Positions 48,815 to 57,863 of a stretch of DNA of 64,000 bases are shown in pieces. Position 1 is the stretch's first letter, and each line of letters begins with the position of its first letter. Source of the stretch: Paraburkholderia fungorum. GTDB lineage: Bacteria > Pseudomonadota > Gammaproteobacteria > Burkholderiales > Burkholderiaceae. Location of the stretch: NCBI RefSeq assembly GCF_902833645.1, contig NZ_CADFGE010000002.1, positions 437,158 through 501,157 on the forward strand, written 5' to 3'. The translations under genes and the position numbers were made by a program. A model generated the notes under the pieces. It worked only from the letters and a program-made list of their open reading frames with translations. It was not told the DNA's origin and made no database searches.

Positions 48815-49095
48815 GACAGGGTTCTCCGGTTCGACGTCTGCTCACCGCTCGACAAATAGCGGAAAGGCAACGCTTCACCTGACTACGACGGACACTTACC
48901 TTCCGTCCTTTGGTCGTGGCTCGGCACCAAAGATGACACACGATATAAGCGGAATCGTTCCGCCTTTCCGGGTTTCCGGGCGTCCAGTAACAACCGATGC
49001 CGCGCGAGAAATTCCTTGGCTTTTTCTCGCCGGACTGTCATATCGCCTCCCCCACCTCGACCAATGCATGAACGATCCTCACCAGGAGTCAACTC

Positions 49096-49788
49096 ATGCT
49101 ATCCCGTCTGCTTGCTTCCGCTTCACTGCTTGTGGCGCTGCCCGTCGCCGCGGCAATGCCCCGACCGGTGGTCGTCGAACTTTTCACGTCCGAAGGCTGT
49201 TCATCGTGTCCGCCGGCTGACGCCTATCTGTCGGAGTTAAGTCAGCAGCGAAGCGACATTCTCCCTTTGGCTTTTCACGTCACCTACTGGAACAGCCTCG
49301 GATGGAAGGACCCTTTTTCCCTCGATGTCGCCACTCAACGCCAGGCTGAATACGGGCAACGCTTCGGCGACGGCTCCTACACGCCAGAGATGGTCGTCGA
49401 CGGAACAACTGCCTTCGTGGGTTCGGACCGCTCATCCGCCGAGGCCGCGATTCAGAAAGCGAAGGCCGCGGATTCAACGTCCGCGCCGTTGTCCGCGGTG
49501 CGCAAGGGCAACGCCATTACTGTCTCGGTCGGTGCCGGCCCCGGAAGCGCGCGGGTGATTCTGGTGGGTTACGACGCGCAGCACACGACCGCCGTCGGGC
49601 GTGGCGAAAACGGCGGGCGAACGCTGAAGGAGTCCAACATCGTTCGCTCGTTCGAGCCGATTGGTCAATGGACCGGCAAACCGGCCATGTTCACCCCTCA
49701 GGTCCCTGCGGGTGAGAAGACCGCAGTATTGCTCGAGGCACCGGACGGACACATTGTCGGCGCTGCCCGCGTGACCGATGAGCCTTAG
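49096..49788 (+). CDS. secreted thioredoxin-like protein, DUF1223 family
   Basis: 230 aa. Signal peptide (LLASASLLVALPVAAAM), then VVVELFTSEGCSSCPPADAY, the CxxC active site of DUF1223 proteins. These are periplasmic thioredoxin-fold proteins of uncertain substrate. AGGAG precedes the ATG. It is followed at 77 bp by a DsbD-like gene that could keep its cysteines reduced. Confidence 0.87.
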   Translation: MLSRLLASASLLVALPVAAAMPRPVVVELFTSEGCSSCPPADAYLSELSQQRSDILPLAFHVTYWNSLGWKDPFSLDVATQRQAEYGQRFGDGSYTPEMVVDGTTAFVGSDRSSAEAAIQKAKAADSTSAPLSAVRKGNAITVSVGAGPGSARVILVGYDAQHTTAVGRGENGGRTLKESNIVRSFEPIGQWTGKPAMFTPQVPAGEKTAVLLEAPDGHIVGAARVTDEP

Positions 49789-49865
49789 CGTGCGCGCCCT
49801 CCGCCCCGGGGGGACGCCTTATGAAAGCCCGATGTTCTTACGATCTTTTCGATGAGGAGCAAGCG

Positions 49866-52064
49866 ATGCCCCGATTCACTCGCGTTGGCGCCTTCTTTGC
49901 CCTCGTCGCAACGCTTCTTCTTGCTCCATCGTTGGAGGCTCGTGCGGCGTCCTCGAACTGGGCCGGCGATCAGCGCGCCAGTGTGCGCATCATCACGGCA
50001 ACCGACGCCGTTGCAGGCAACACGCTGCGGATAGGCGTCGAGTTCCGCTATCCGAACGGCTGGCATGGTTACTGGCGCACCCCTGGCGATGCCGGCATCG
50101 CGCCGATTTTCGACTGGTCGCGGTCCCGTAATGTCGCATCGGCATCCGTGTCCTGGCCCGCGCCGTCCCGCCTCGTTATCTCGGGTCTGCAAAACAGTGT
50201 CTATACGGGCGATTTCATTCTGCCGGTGAGCCTTAAGCTGGACCATCCGCACGAGGCGACCCGCCTTGCGCTGACGCTCGACTATGCGAGTTGCGCGAAT
50301 GTCTGCGTGCCCGAACATGCGGAGGTGGCGCTCACCTTGCCGCCGGGCATGGACGGACCATCAAGCGAAGCCGCAGCGATCGCCGCAGCGGCGCAAAGGG
50401 TGCCGCAGACGCCCGCGCAGGCCGGAATCGACGTGATGCATAGCATGCTGGAGCAAACCTCCGCCGGCCGGCGCCTGAAGGTCGATCTGCGTAGCGAGGG
50501 CACCCCGTTTCGGTCGCCGGATCTGTTCGTCGAAGGAGCCGAAGCCGGTCTGCCCGCAGCGCCACAGGTACACCTTTCAAACCACGGCCACCAGGCTGCG
50601 CTGGAAGTCGATCTGCCACCCGCCGCTGCAGCGAAAGAGCCGCTGCGCCTGACCGTGGTGGACGGACCCAGAGCGGCCGAATTCACGGTCGCATCAGTCG
50701 TCTCCACGGGAGACGACGATCACGGCATCGTCGTCATTCTGGGCTTGGCGCTGCTTGGCGGCCTGATTCTGAACTTCATGCCATGCGTGTTGCCCGTTCT
50801 TTCAATCAAGGTTTTCTCGGTAGCGAAAGCGGCAGGCACCGAACGCAAAACGGCAAGGCGGGTGGCGCTCGCGACGGCCTTAGGAATCATCACTTCGTTC
50901 GGATTGCTTGCCACCGTGTTGTCCATCCTCAAACTCGCGGGCGCGTCGCTCGGATGGGGCATACAGTTCCAGCAACCGTGGTTCCTCGCAGGCATGGCCG
51001 TCGTCACAACGTTGTTTGCGGCTAGCTTCTTTGACTGGCTCCCGATCAATCTTCCGCCAATCCTTTCCGGAGGTGCGAGCGGTGCAAGCAATCGGGGGCC
51101 GCTTGTCGAGGCATTCGTCGGCGGCATGCTTTCTACGCTTCTTGCCACACCGTGCTCGGCTCCGCTCGTCGGCACTGTGGTCGGCTTTGCGTTGGCACGC
51201 AGTCCGTTCGAGATCACGGCGGTGCTTCTCGCACTTGGGGTAGGAATGGCGCTCCCATTCCTGACATTGGCGCTCGCGCCGTCGCTTGCGACGAGGCTTC
51301 CGCGCCCCGGCCAGTGGATGATCCAGTTGCGCAGAATCATGGGTCTACTGCTGCTGACAACGTCGATCTGGCTGATCGCGTCGTTATGGAATATTGCGGG
51401 TATGGCCGTCGCGTCACTCGTCAGTATCGTGCTGATTGCCATGCTCGCGGTGCGGGCCGCCGTGACCCGATGGGCAAGCTTGCGGACCGCGCGATGGTCA
51501 GGCGCGGCGACTGCGCTCCTTGCGTGCTGCGCCGTTGCAATTTCCTCGCTTACCTCGCCCGGCGCAGGAGCCCGAAGCGCTCCACCGACCGAATGGCAAG
51601 CGTTCGATCCGAATGCAATCAGCACGCTGGTCGCCAGCGGCAAGACTGTGCTCGTCGACGTAACGGCAAGCTGGTGTCTCACCTGCAAGGTCAATGAGCT
51701 ATCCGTTCTGGACACGGCTGCCGTGCGCACCCGGCTCAAACAGGACAATATCGTTCGCATGCGAGCCGACTGGAGCCGGTATAACCCCGGAGTGCTTGCC
51801 TACATTCAGGGTTTCGGTCGTTTCGGCATTCCGCTCGATGTCGTATATGGGCCTCGCATGCCACAAGGGCAATTGCTGCCTGAGATCTTGCAAACTTCGA
51901 CGCTCTTCCATGCTCTCGACAACGCCACGCCCGCCAAAACAGCGAAGAGCAATTCATCGGCCGGCCGACATGACACGATTTCTTCAGATGAGCGCAGACG
52001 CAACCGGCACATAGCGCGGATCGACCGCTTCTTGATAGTCTGCTGGCCCTCGCACGGGTGGTAG
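49866..52064 (+). CDS. DsbD/ScsB-family thiol:disulfide interchange protein
   Basis: 732 aa. Signal peptide (FALVATLLLAPSLEARAA), a periplasmic DsbD-alpha-like domain to about residue 270 (ASCANVCVPEHAEV), a transmembrane CcdA-like core (MPCVLPVLSIKVFSVAKAAG and ATPCSAPLVGTVVG) and a C-terminal thioredoxin domain (DVTASWCLTCKVNE). It moves electrons from the cytosol to periplasmic thiols. ATG 49866 follows GAGGAG. The last 40 residues (after TLFHALDNATPAK) look unlike the family, so the tail may be altered. Confidence 0.88.
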   Translation: MPRFTRVGAFFALVATLLLAPSLEARAASSNWAGDQRASVRIITATDAVAGNTLRIGVEFRYPNGWHGYWRTPGDAGIAPIFDWSRSRNVASASVSWPAPSRLVISGLQNSVYTGDFILPVSLKLDHPHEATRLALTLDYASCANVCVPEHAEVALTLPPGMDGPSSEAAAIAAAAQRVPQTPAQAGIDVMHSMLEQTSAGRRLKVDLRSEGTPFRSPDLFVEGAEAGLPAAPQVHLSNHGHQAALEVDLPPAAAAKEPLRLTVVDGPRAAEFTVASVVSTGDDDHGIVVILGLALLGGLILNFMPCVLPVLSIKVFSVAKAAGTERKTARRVALATALGIITSFGLLATVLSILKLAGASLGWGIQFQQPWFLAGMAVVTTLFAASFFDWLPINLPPILSGGASGASNRGPLVEAFVGGMLSTLLATPCSAPLVGTVVGFALARSPFEITAVLLALGVGMALPFLTLALAPSLATRLPRPGQWMIQLRRIMGLLLLTTSIWLIASLWNIAGMAVASLVSIVLIAMLAVRAAVTRWASLRTARWSGAATALLACCAVAISSLTSPGAGARSAPPTEWQAFDPNAISTLVASGKTVLVDVTASWCLTCKVNELSVLDTAAVRTRLKQDNIVRMRADWSRYNPGVLAYIQGFGRFGIPLDVVYGPRMPQGQLLPEILQTSTLFHALDNATPAKTAKSNSSAGRHDTISSDERRRNRHIARIDRFLIVCWPSHGW

Positions 52065-52186
52065 AGGTCCGCGACCCATAGACCGGCGGCAATTTTCGGC
52101 GAGTCTCCCGTTATGCGAGCCATGCGAATGCAGCGCTGCGGACTCCCGGCAGCCATTCCTTGCGCTGCGGTGCGGCAGACCCGTTC

Positions 52187-52915
52187 TCATAGGGATGTTG
52201 TCAGACTGGTGAGCCACGCTGGACTGACAGACAGGAGAAGGGTTTCCAACTGGCGGTCGACGCCGGTGATGACGATCGTCCCCATGACAACGAAAAGGGC
52301 GCCGAGCGTCCAGCGGGCCGTCTTGCCCCATGCGGCAAGCGTGCCTCGCACCTTCATCAGCGAAACTCTCGAGATCGTACCGAGCAAAACGAGCGGCAGT
52401 GCCGCGCCCAAACCGAACAGCGCCATCAGGATAGCGATTTGGCCGAGGTCCTGACCTTGTGCCGCCAGCGACGTCGCCGCACCCAGCGTTGGCCCGACAC
52501 AGGGGGTCCAGACGAACCCCAGCAAGAGCCCGATCATTGTCTGCCCGAGCAATCCGTTGCCTTTCACATCGTCGAGCGCCTGCTGGCCCTTCGCACCGAC
52601 GACCGAACTAAGCCGGGAGAAAAACCCTTGAAGGGTGCCCGATAACATGACAAGACCGAAAAACACCATCAGGCCCGCGGCCCAGCGTCGAAGAATCTCA
52701 GGGTCCAGTCCAGCCGACGCTCCGAGGGTGGCGAGAAATATGCCGACGCCCGCAAACGAAATGGCGAGGCCGGCTGCCAGCGCGATGATGCCGAATCGAT
52801 GTTTAGCCAACGCTGATGTCGCGAGGATCGGGAGTAGCGGCAGAACACACGGGGACAACACCGATGCCGACCCGGCGACGAGACCTAATCCATACGTTGC
52901 AGCGGTGAATTGCAT
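52187..52915 (-). CDS. ccdA: CcdA-type membrane thiol-disulfide transporter
   Basis: 242 aa, six transmembrane helices with the redox Cys pair in SPCVLPLLP and WTPCVGPTLG. It passes reducing power across the inner membrane to periplasmic thioredoxins. Its start shares a base with the stop of the thioredoxin gene (TAATG). Convergent with the DsbD-like gene, so the region has two independent electron lines. Confidence 0.88.
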   Translation of the reverse strand: MQFTAATYGLGLVAGSASVLSPCVLPLLPILATSALAKHRFGIIALAAGLAISFAGVGIFLATLGASAGLDPEILRRWAAGLMVFFGLVMLSGTLQGFFSRLSSVVGAKGQQALDDVKGNGLLGQTMIGLLLGFVWTPCVGPTLGAATSLAAQGQDLGQIAILMALFGLGAALPLVLLGTISRVSLMKVRGTLAAWGKTARWTLGALFVVMGTIVITGVDRQLETLLLSVSPAWLTSLTTSL

Positions 52916-53304
52916 TACAACGCCTGTTCAAACACGGCCCGGATGGTGGCCTCCTGAGTCTGTCCCGTGGAACGCGCCACTTCGTGGCCGTCCTTGAAGA
53001 CAACGAAGGTCGACTGCTGGGTTACCTTGAGTTCTCTTTTCAGTTTCGTTTCCGCATCATAGTCCGCGATGAAAATCGTCACCTGCTTCAACTTGGGGTC
53101 CGCAGACAGACGGTCGACAATCGGCTTTTGAACCCGACATGTTGGACACCAACTTGCGTGCAGATAGACCACCGCCGGCCGGCCCGATGACACGGTCTGA
53201 TCGAAGCTTGCCTGAGTAAATGGCATTTCACCCGCGAACGTGGCGGCTGACGCCGCCAGCAACGCCGCGCCTACGATGTGTTTGACGAATCGTATCCGGT
53301 TCAT
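52915..53304 (-). CDS. periplasmic thioredoxin-family protein
   Basis: 129 aa. Signal peptide (KHIVGAALLAASAATFAGEM), then VVYLHASWCPTCRVQKPIVD with the WCxxC active site. ATG 53304 follows AAGGG; the longer frame up to 53472 is an artefact over the promoter region. First gene of a two-gene operon with ccdA and preceded by a SigF-type promoter. Confidence 0.88.
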   Translation of the reverse strand: MNRIRFVKHIVGAALLAASAATFAGEMPFTQASFDQTVSSGRPAVVYLHASWCPTCRVQKPIVDRLSADPKLKQVTIFIADYDAETKLKRELKVTQQSTFVVFKDGHEVARSTGQTQEATIRAVFEQAL

Positions 53305-53359
53305 GATTAGACCCTTTTGGCGGTTGCGAAAGAGAGGGAATTGTCGATGCTCCAATCCT

Positions 53360-53387
53360 AGTTCGGATATTCGGCAATATCGGTTAC
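53360..53387 (-). promoter_or_regulatory. SigF-type promoter of thioredoxin-ccdA
   Basis: On the minus strand, GTAACC (53387-53382), 16 bp, CGAACT (53365-53360), 55 bp before the thioredoxin start. It pairs back to back with the plus-strand copy at 53480. Confidence 0.85.
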
Positions 53388-53479
53388 AGCGCCGCTCAAA
53401 TCTGCTGCGCGCCTGTTCGCCGTTCCCGACGGGTCGCGTGTGCGTCCGGCGAAGCGGCGGTCTATTTCGCATTCCCGAT

Positions 53480-53507
53480 GTAACCGAAGCGGGCTTCAGA
53501 TCGAACT
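53480..53507 (+). promoter_or_regulatory. SigF-type promoter of the YkgJ-like gene
   Basis: GTAACC (53480-53485), 16 bp, CGAACT (53502-53507), 85 bp before the YkgJ-like start. Confidence 0.83.
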
Positions 53508-53592
53508 AGGGAATTAGCGATGGCGGCCGACGTTGGGCCGCCTTTCATTTCCCTTTTTGTTTCTATGTTTGCTTCTGGACCCCGAGATCGAC

Positions 53593-54366
53593 ATGGCCAT
53601 GGATTTAAGCTTCGCATGCACGATGTGCGGCGATTGTTGTCACAATCTTCGTCTGCCCCTGAGCGTCAACGAAGCCATACGCTGGTTGGAACGTGGCGGT
53701 GACATTCAGGTCTTTTGTGAAGCAATGCCGTGGCCCGTCGAACCATCAACGGACGATGGACAGGTGCAACACAGGCGAATGCGGTCGTTTGCCGCCGACA
53801 GCGGTGAGCTTCCGATCCGCGTGATGGTGACAGTTGCGGCCGCCTTCGAGGGCGCCTGCCCGCACCTGCGACCCGATATGCGATGTGGCGCATACGAGGC
53901 AAGGCCCAACGTCTGCAGAATCTATCCGGCCGAAGTCAATCCTTTCATCGAACTTATGCCTGCGCACAAGGCTTGCCCGCCTGAGGCGTGGGCCGCCGAC
54001 AGGCCCTCATTCATCAAAGGCGGTCGAATCGTGGACTCCATCACGGCGGATCTGATCCAGAACTCCCGTGAGGCAGCCGTTCGTGATGTTCCTGTGAAGG
54101 AGCGTCTGTGTGGAAATGCTGGTTTTCGTACCGCATCGCTGGCCAATGAGGGGTTTGTGACGTACACGCTACCTCCTCATGCAATGCTTGACGAGTTACA
54201 CAGAGCGCTGGATCCTGCCGCGCCTGCTGCGCAAGCAGTGCAGTGGCGCATCCTGTCGAATCGACGCACGACCGTAGACACCCTCAATTCGGTGGGCGCT
54301 CACGCCGAAATGCACGCGGCTTTATTGCCGACCGAGGGCTACATCCCGCTCTTTGAAGCGAACTAG
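53593..54366 (+). CDS. YkgJ-family cysteine-cluster protein
   Basis: 257 aa. The metal-binding cluster typical of YkgJ proteins is visible: CTMCGDCCHNLRL at the start, then CPHL, RCGAYEARPNVCRIYP and CPPEAW. These proteins bind zinc or an iron-sulfur cluster; function unknown. ATG 53593 or 53599 begins the conserved part; the frame open to 53533 is hydrophobic but unlike the family. Its promoter puts it in the SigF regulon. Confidence 0.82.
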   Translation: MAMDLSFACTMCGDCCHNLRLPLSVNEAIRWLERGGDIQVFCEAMPWPVEPSTDDGQVQHRRMRSFAADSGELPIRVMVTVAAAFEGACPHLRPDMRCGAYEARPNVCRIYPAEVNPFIELMPAHKACPPEAWAADRPSFIKGGRIVDSITADLIQNSREAAVRDVPVKERLCGNAGFRTASLANEGFVTYTLPPHAMLDELHRALDPAAPAAQAVQWRILSNRRTTVDTLNSVGAHAEMHAALLPTEGYIPLFEAN

Positions 54367-54451
54367 CGTCCGTTCCTTTGGATTCCGAAGCGCAGCAGGC
54401 TAGCCCTTTTATGCGCGAATGTGCGATGCCATGTCCGCCCGCGCCGGCCGC

Positions 54452-55045
54452 TCAGTTGATGCGGGGCTCGAGAAGCGCCAGCGCTGGCCGTACAACGCCC
54501 TCCAGCAGAGTACGCTCCGGTCTTGTTCGGGCAAGCACCCGTATGCCGAGATGCACCCCAAGCAGTAACCGGGCAAGATCATCGGCAGGCTGCGCGCTGG
54601 AAATCTCGCCGGTCTGCTGGCCCGCATTCACACAGCGCCGGAAAAACGCTTCGACCTCCACCAGTACGTTGGCGATCATCGCCTGAAAATCGGCGTCGTG
54701 TGGTGCAACCTCGAGCGCCGAATTGACCAGCAGGCATCCCTTACGGTCCCTATCGCGGACCGACCGCTCGACGATCTCCCGGAAGAAGGCCTTGATGGCT
54801 TCCAACGGCGGCAGGTTTCGCTCAAATCTCGATACCCGGTCACCGAAGCTACTTTCAATGTAATGTGCCAGTGCTCGTTCAAACAGCGACCGTTTATCCC
54901 CGAACGCGTTGAACAGGCTCGCCCCCGTAATTCCCATCCCCTGCGCGAGATCCCGGACGGAAGTAGCGGTATAGCCATAGACCCAGAACTGGTGGGCGGC
55001 GGCATCGAGGACTGCATTTTCGTCAAATTCCCGTGGTCGGGCCAT
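54452..55045 (-). CDS. TetR-family transcriptional regulator
   Basis: 197 aa. The N-terminal helix-turn-helix is at residues 10-55 (AAHQFWVYGYTATSVRDLAQ, then ITGASLFNAFGDKRSLF), followed by a ligand domain of AcuR/YxaF-like type with Cys in RKGCLLVNSALE. Divergent from a glutathione transferase gene, which it probably represses. Confidence 0.88.
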   Translation of the reverse strand: MARPREFDENAVLDAAAHQFWVYGYTATSVRDLAQGMGITGASLFNAFGDKRSLFERALAHYIESSFGDRVSRFERNLPPLEAIKAFFREIVERSVRDRDRKGCLLVNSALEVAPHDADFQAMIANVLVEVEAFFRRCVNAGQQTGEISSAQPADDLARLLLGVHLGIRVLARTRPERTLLEGVVRPALALLEPRIN

Positions 55046-55112
55046 GTCAACTCCTCACATCGCGTGACGTTTTCCCGGTCGGCATTGCAACGTCACACAC
55101 GTTACGATATTC

Positions 55113-55128
55113 TAAATCAACTGATCTA
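55113..55128. promoter_or_regulatory. candidate TetR operator
   Basis: TAAATCA, AC, TGATCTA is a 7-bp inverted repeat with one mismatch between the divergent tetR and gst genes. An AT-rich -10-like TTACGATATTCT lies beside it. Confidence 0.55.
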
Positions 55129-55217
55129 AAATGACCTGAGGCAATGGCGCCTGCTGGGGTTCCACGAAAGCCATCACGCACGCATCAGGCGGTCTGAACG
55201 CAACGCACGGTAACCTC

Positions 55218-55919
55218 ATGATCGACTTTTATTTTCACCCTACGCCCAACCCTGCAAAGGTTGCCCTGATGCTTGAAGAAACGGGCCTCGAGTATGAACT
55301 TCGGCCCGTCGACACCAAGAAGGGCGAACAGCACCTCGACGCTTTCCTCAAAGTCAACCCGAACGGCAAAGTTCCCGCAATCGTCGACAGGGACGGGCCA
55401 GGCGGGAGGGCAACAAGGGTGTTCGATTCCAGTGCCATTCTGCTTTATCTGGCCGAGAAGACCGGACAGTATCTCGGCGCCGCAACCGATCGCCCCGAAC
55501 TGCTCTCCTGGCTGTTCTTCGTCAGTTCAGGTCTCGGACCGTTCTCGGGTCAGTCGGTACATTTCCAGCACGCGGCACCGGAGAAGCTGCCGTACGCGAT
55601 CAACCGGTTCCGCCGTGAAGCAGAGCGGCACTATCGCGTACTCGACGACCAGCTCGCAGGCCGCGAGTATCTCGTCGGAGAAACCTATACGATCGCCGAC
55701 ATGTCCGCGTGGGGTTGGTTAGCACGCGCGGCTTTCGTCCGTCCCGGCACTGATGATCCGTTGGCGCCATTCGCCAATCTCAAGCGCTGGTTCACTGAAA
55801 TCGACGCCCGTCCGGCTGCGATTCGCGCGAGAGCGGTCGGCACTGGCTTCGCGTTCAAGCAGGAGATGGATGAGGAAGCGCGGCACGCCCTCTTCCCGTC
55901 CAACTACCCAGCCGCATGA
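55218..55919 (+). CDS. glutathione S-transferase family protein
   Basis: 233 aa. The N-terminal thioredoxin fold is MIDFYFHPTPNPAKVALMLE with the GSH-binding VNPNGKVPAIVD and DSSAILLYLAEK; the C-terminal helical domain has GETYTIADMSAWGW. It resembles the YfcG/YghU (nu-class) disulfide reductases. Under the divergent TetR. Confidence 0.9.
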   Translation: MIDFYFHPTPNPAKVALMLEETGLEYELRPVDTKKGEQHLDAFLKVNPNGKVPAIVDRDGPGGRATRVFDSSAILLYLAEKTGQYLGAATDRPELLSWLFFVSSGLGPFSGQSVHFQHAAPEKLPYAINRFRREAERHYRVLDDQLAGREYLVGETYTIADMSAWGWLARAAFVRPGTDDPLAPFANLKRWFTEIDARPAAIRARAVGTGFAFKQEMDEEARHALFPSNYPAA

Positions 55920-56001
55920 CGTACAGAGGCGCAGGGGAATTCATCCCCTGCGACAGGCGATCCCTAGCTCCGAAGAATCAGATCAAACACGAACACGAGG
56001 A

Positions 56002-56160
56002 ATGGAAATCAGGAACAGGCAGGGGTTGATTACGGGCGGCTCTAGCGGCATTGGCCTGGCACTCGCCCAGGTGCTGGGCGACCCTGCTGCACTCCACCGA
56101 CGCTTTGCCGGCATGAAAGCCGTGCTCGAGGAAGGTGTTCGGGATCACTCTGCTCTTTGA
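56002..56160 (+). pseudogene. remnant of a short-chain dehydrogenase gene
   Basis: 52 codons. MEIRNRQGLITGGSSGIGLA is the start of an SDR with the cofactor loop TGGSSGIG; after ALAQVLG it jumps to [18 protein letters not shown], which looks like a C-terminal piece. The central 150-200 residues, including Tyr-x3-Lys, are missing, so an internal deletion is likely. GAGGA precedes the ATG. It sits just before the second sigma gene. Confidence 0.6.
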
Positions 56161-56176
56161 TCCGGGAGTCAGAACC

Positions 56177-56722
56177 GTGTATTCCGCAGAGCAGCGTCTG
56201 AAAACATTGCTTGTTGCGGGCCTCGCGGGCAACGCATCCGAATATCGCCTGTTCCTGTCCGAACTGACGCGTCACCTGCGGGGTTACCTTCGCAAGCGGA
56301 TTCCACACCTCCACGACGACGTCGAGGATCTCGTTCAGGAAATCCTGCTTGCCGTACATAATGCACGTCATACCTACCGCCCGGACGAACCTCTCACCGC
56401 GTGGGTCCACGCGATCGCGCGTTATAAGCTGATGGATTTCTTCCGGACCCGTGCTCGACGCGAGTCGTTGCACGAACCGCTTGACGAGCACGACGACATT
56501 TTCGCCGAGTGCGACGACGAGCCGGCGGATGCCCGTCGCGATGTCGGTAAACTGCTTGGTCATCTGCCGGACAAACAGAGGCTCTCGATCCTGCACGTCA
56601 AGTTGCAGGGACTGTCGGTTGCAGAAGCCGCCCAGTTGACAGGGCTATCGGAGTCGGCCGTCAAGGTCAGTATTCACAGGGGACTTAAGGCTCTGGCCGC
56701 ACACGTCCGGAGAATCGCATGA
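56177..56722 (+). CDS. ECF RNA polymerase sigma factor, SigF type (copy 2)
   Basis: 181 aa. Region 2: [20 protein letters not shown]; region 4: [23 protein letters not shown] 56177 with GGGAG upstream matches the start of the homologous part of copy 1. No SigF-type promoter is found upstream; the gene may be read from the SDR relic or GST region. It shares ATGA with its anti-sigma gene. Confidence 0.88.
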   Translation: MYSAEQRLKTLLVAGLAGNASEYRLFLSELTRHLRGYLRKRIPHLHDDVEDLVQEILLAVHNARHTYRPDEPLTAWVHAIARYKLMDFFRTRARRESLHEPLDEHDDIFAECDDEPADARRDVGKLLGHLPDKQRLSILHVKLQGLSVAEAAQLTGLSESAVKVSIHRGLKALAAHVRRIA

Positions 56723-57360
56723 GAACAGATGATCTTGTCGGATTGCTCTCGACCGGCATAACACCCGTGCGAAGAGGCACCGCAGCCCGTCGCTTCGGCA
56801 TCTCACTGCCTATCGCCACGCTTGGTGCAACGGCGTTGATGGCTATCGTGTTTGGCGTTCGCCCCGATCTGGCTGCAGTCGCCAAGACCCCGATCTTCTG
56901 GGAAAAGCTCGCGTTCCCACTGAGCCTGGCAATCGGTGCCCTGATTGCGACCGTTCGGCTGGCGCGCCCCGGCGCCAGGGTCGGAGCCGGATGGCCCGTC
57001 ATGACGACTCCGGTGCTAGCCGTCTGGATCGCTGCAATCGTGATTGTCGTCACCGCGGCGCCGGAAGACCGGCTGCCTGCGCTACTCGGGCACTCGTGGC
57101 GGTCATGTCCGTTCAATATTCTTCTGCTCGCCGTTCCAGGCTTCATCACCATACTCTGGGCCGTCAAAGGTCTGGCGCCCACGAGTCTGCGGCTTGCGGG
57201 TGCCGCCTGCGGACTGCTTGCGAGTTCGATCGCGACGGTCGCGTACTGCTTTCATTGTCCTGAGATGAGTCCGGCGTTCTGGAGCGTCTGGTATACGGCT
57301 GGCATGTTGCTCCCAGCCGCGCTCGGTGCGGTGCTTGGTCCCAAACTCCTTCGCTGGTGA
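56719..57360 (+). CDS. nrsF: NrsF-family anti-sigma factor, DUF1109 (copy 2)
   Basis: 213-aa six-helix membrane protein of the same length as copy 1. Cys130 (SWRSCPFN) and Cys177/Cys180 (YCFHCPEM) are conserved, so metal or oxidant sensing is expected. Coupled to the sigma gene by ATGA overlap. Confidence 0.9.
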   Translation: MRTDDLVGLLSTGITPVRRGTAARRFGISLPIATLGATALMAIVFGVRPDLAAVAKTPIFWEKLAFPLSLAIGALIATVRLARPGARVGAGWPVMTTPVLAVWIAAIVIVVTAAPEDRLPALLGHSWRSCPFNILLLAVPGFITILWAVKGLAPTSLRLAGAACGLLASSIATVAYCFHCPEMSPAFWSVWYTAGMLLPAALGAVLGPKLLRW

Positions 57361-57444
57361 GCCACGCTCCGACAATACGCGCGGCAGTCCCCCTGATCAA
57401 ATAACTGATGTCGACCGCCACAGGCAAAAAAACAAAACGCCTCT

Positions 57445-57472
57445 GTAACCAGACGTCTGTGACCCACGAATT
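57445..57472 (+). promoter_or_regulatory. SigF-type promoter of the second buf operon
   Basis: GTAACC (57445-57450), 16 bp, CGAATT (57467-57472). The leader 15-mer ACGTATCCATCACGG (57478-57492) is shared with copy 1. Confidence 0.85.
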
Positions 57473-57519
57473 AGATGACGTATCCATCACGGATACCTTC
57501 TAATCTCTGGAGAAATGCG

Positions 57520-57831
57520 ATGTCCACAAAAGCCACTGTTAGTTCCACCCTGCTCGCCGGCGTTGTTGCGAGCCTGCTTGCATCAGTCGTCCATGCAGCA
57601 CCGCTCACAAAAGCGGAAGAAGGCGCAGCCATTGCGGCCCACAAGGAAAAGTGCTACGGCGTCGCACTGAAGGGGCAGAACGATTGCGCCGCCGGTCCCG
57701 GCACGACTTGCCAGGGGACGTCGGCAATGGACTTCCAGGGTAACTCGTGGAAGTTCGTTCAAGGCGGCACCTGCACGAGTATCGAAGTGCCGGGCGGCGG
57801 CCATGGCTCGCTCACGCCGCTGAAGTCCTGA
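57520..57831 (+). CDS. bufA: bufferin precursor peptide, DUF2282 family (copy 2)
   Basis: 103 aa, signal peptide of about 26 residues and four mature Cys in the same contexts as copy 1 (KCYG, NDCAAG, TTCQG, GTCTS). Only a few residues differ, mostly around the start of the mature part ([13 protein letters not shown] versus [13 protein letters not shown]). TGGAG precedes ATG 57520, which decides the start. First gene of bufA-bufB-bufC-nrsF. Confidence 0.92.
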   Translation: MSTKATVSSTLLAGVVASLLASVVHAAPLTKAEEGAAIAAHKEKCYGVALKGQNDCAAGPGTTCQGTSAMDFQGNSWKFVQGGTCTSIEVPGGGHGSLTPLKS

Positions 57832-57863
57832 ACCGGCCAACGGCTCGACGAACGGGAGCGGCC

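Noticed and set aside
50720..51760. 346-codon open frame antisense to the DsbD-like gene
   Set aside because: Ser/Thr/Ala-rich mirror of a membrane protein gene; no recognisable domain.
51806..52331. overlapping minus-strand frames after the DsbD-like gene
   Set aside because: No ribosome site or family similarity; they cover the ends of the DsbD-like and ccdA genes.
55205..55212. another GTAACC, before the GST gene
   Set aside because: No CGAA box at 16 bp; it does not fit the SigF-type promoter set.
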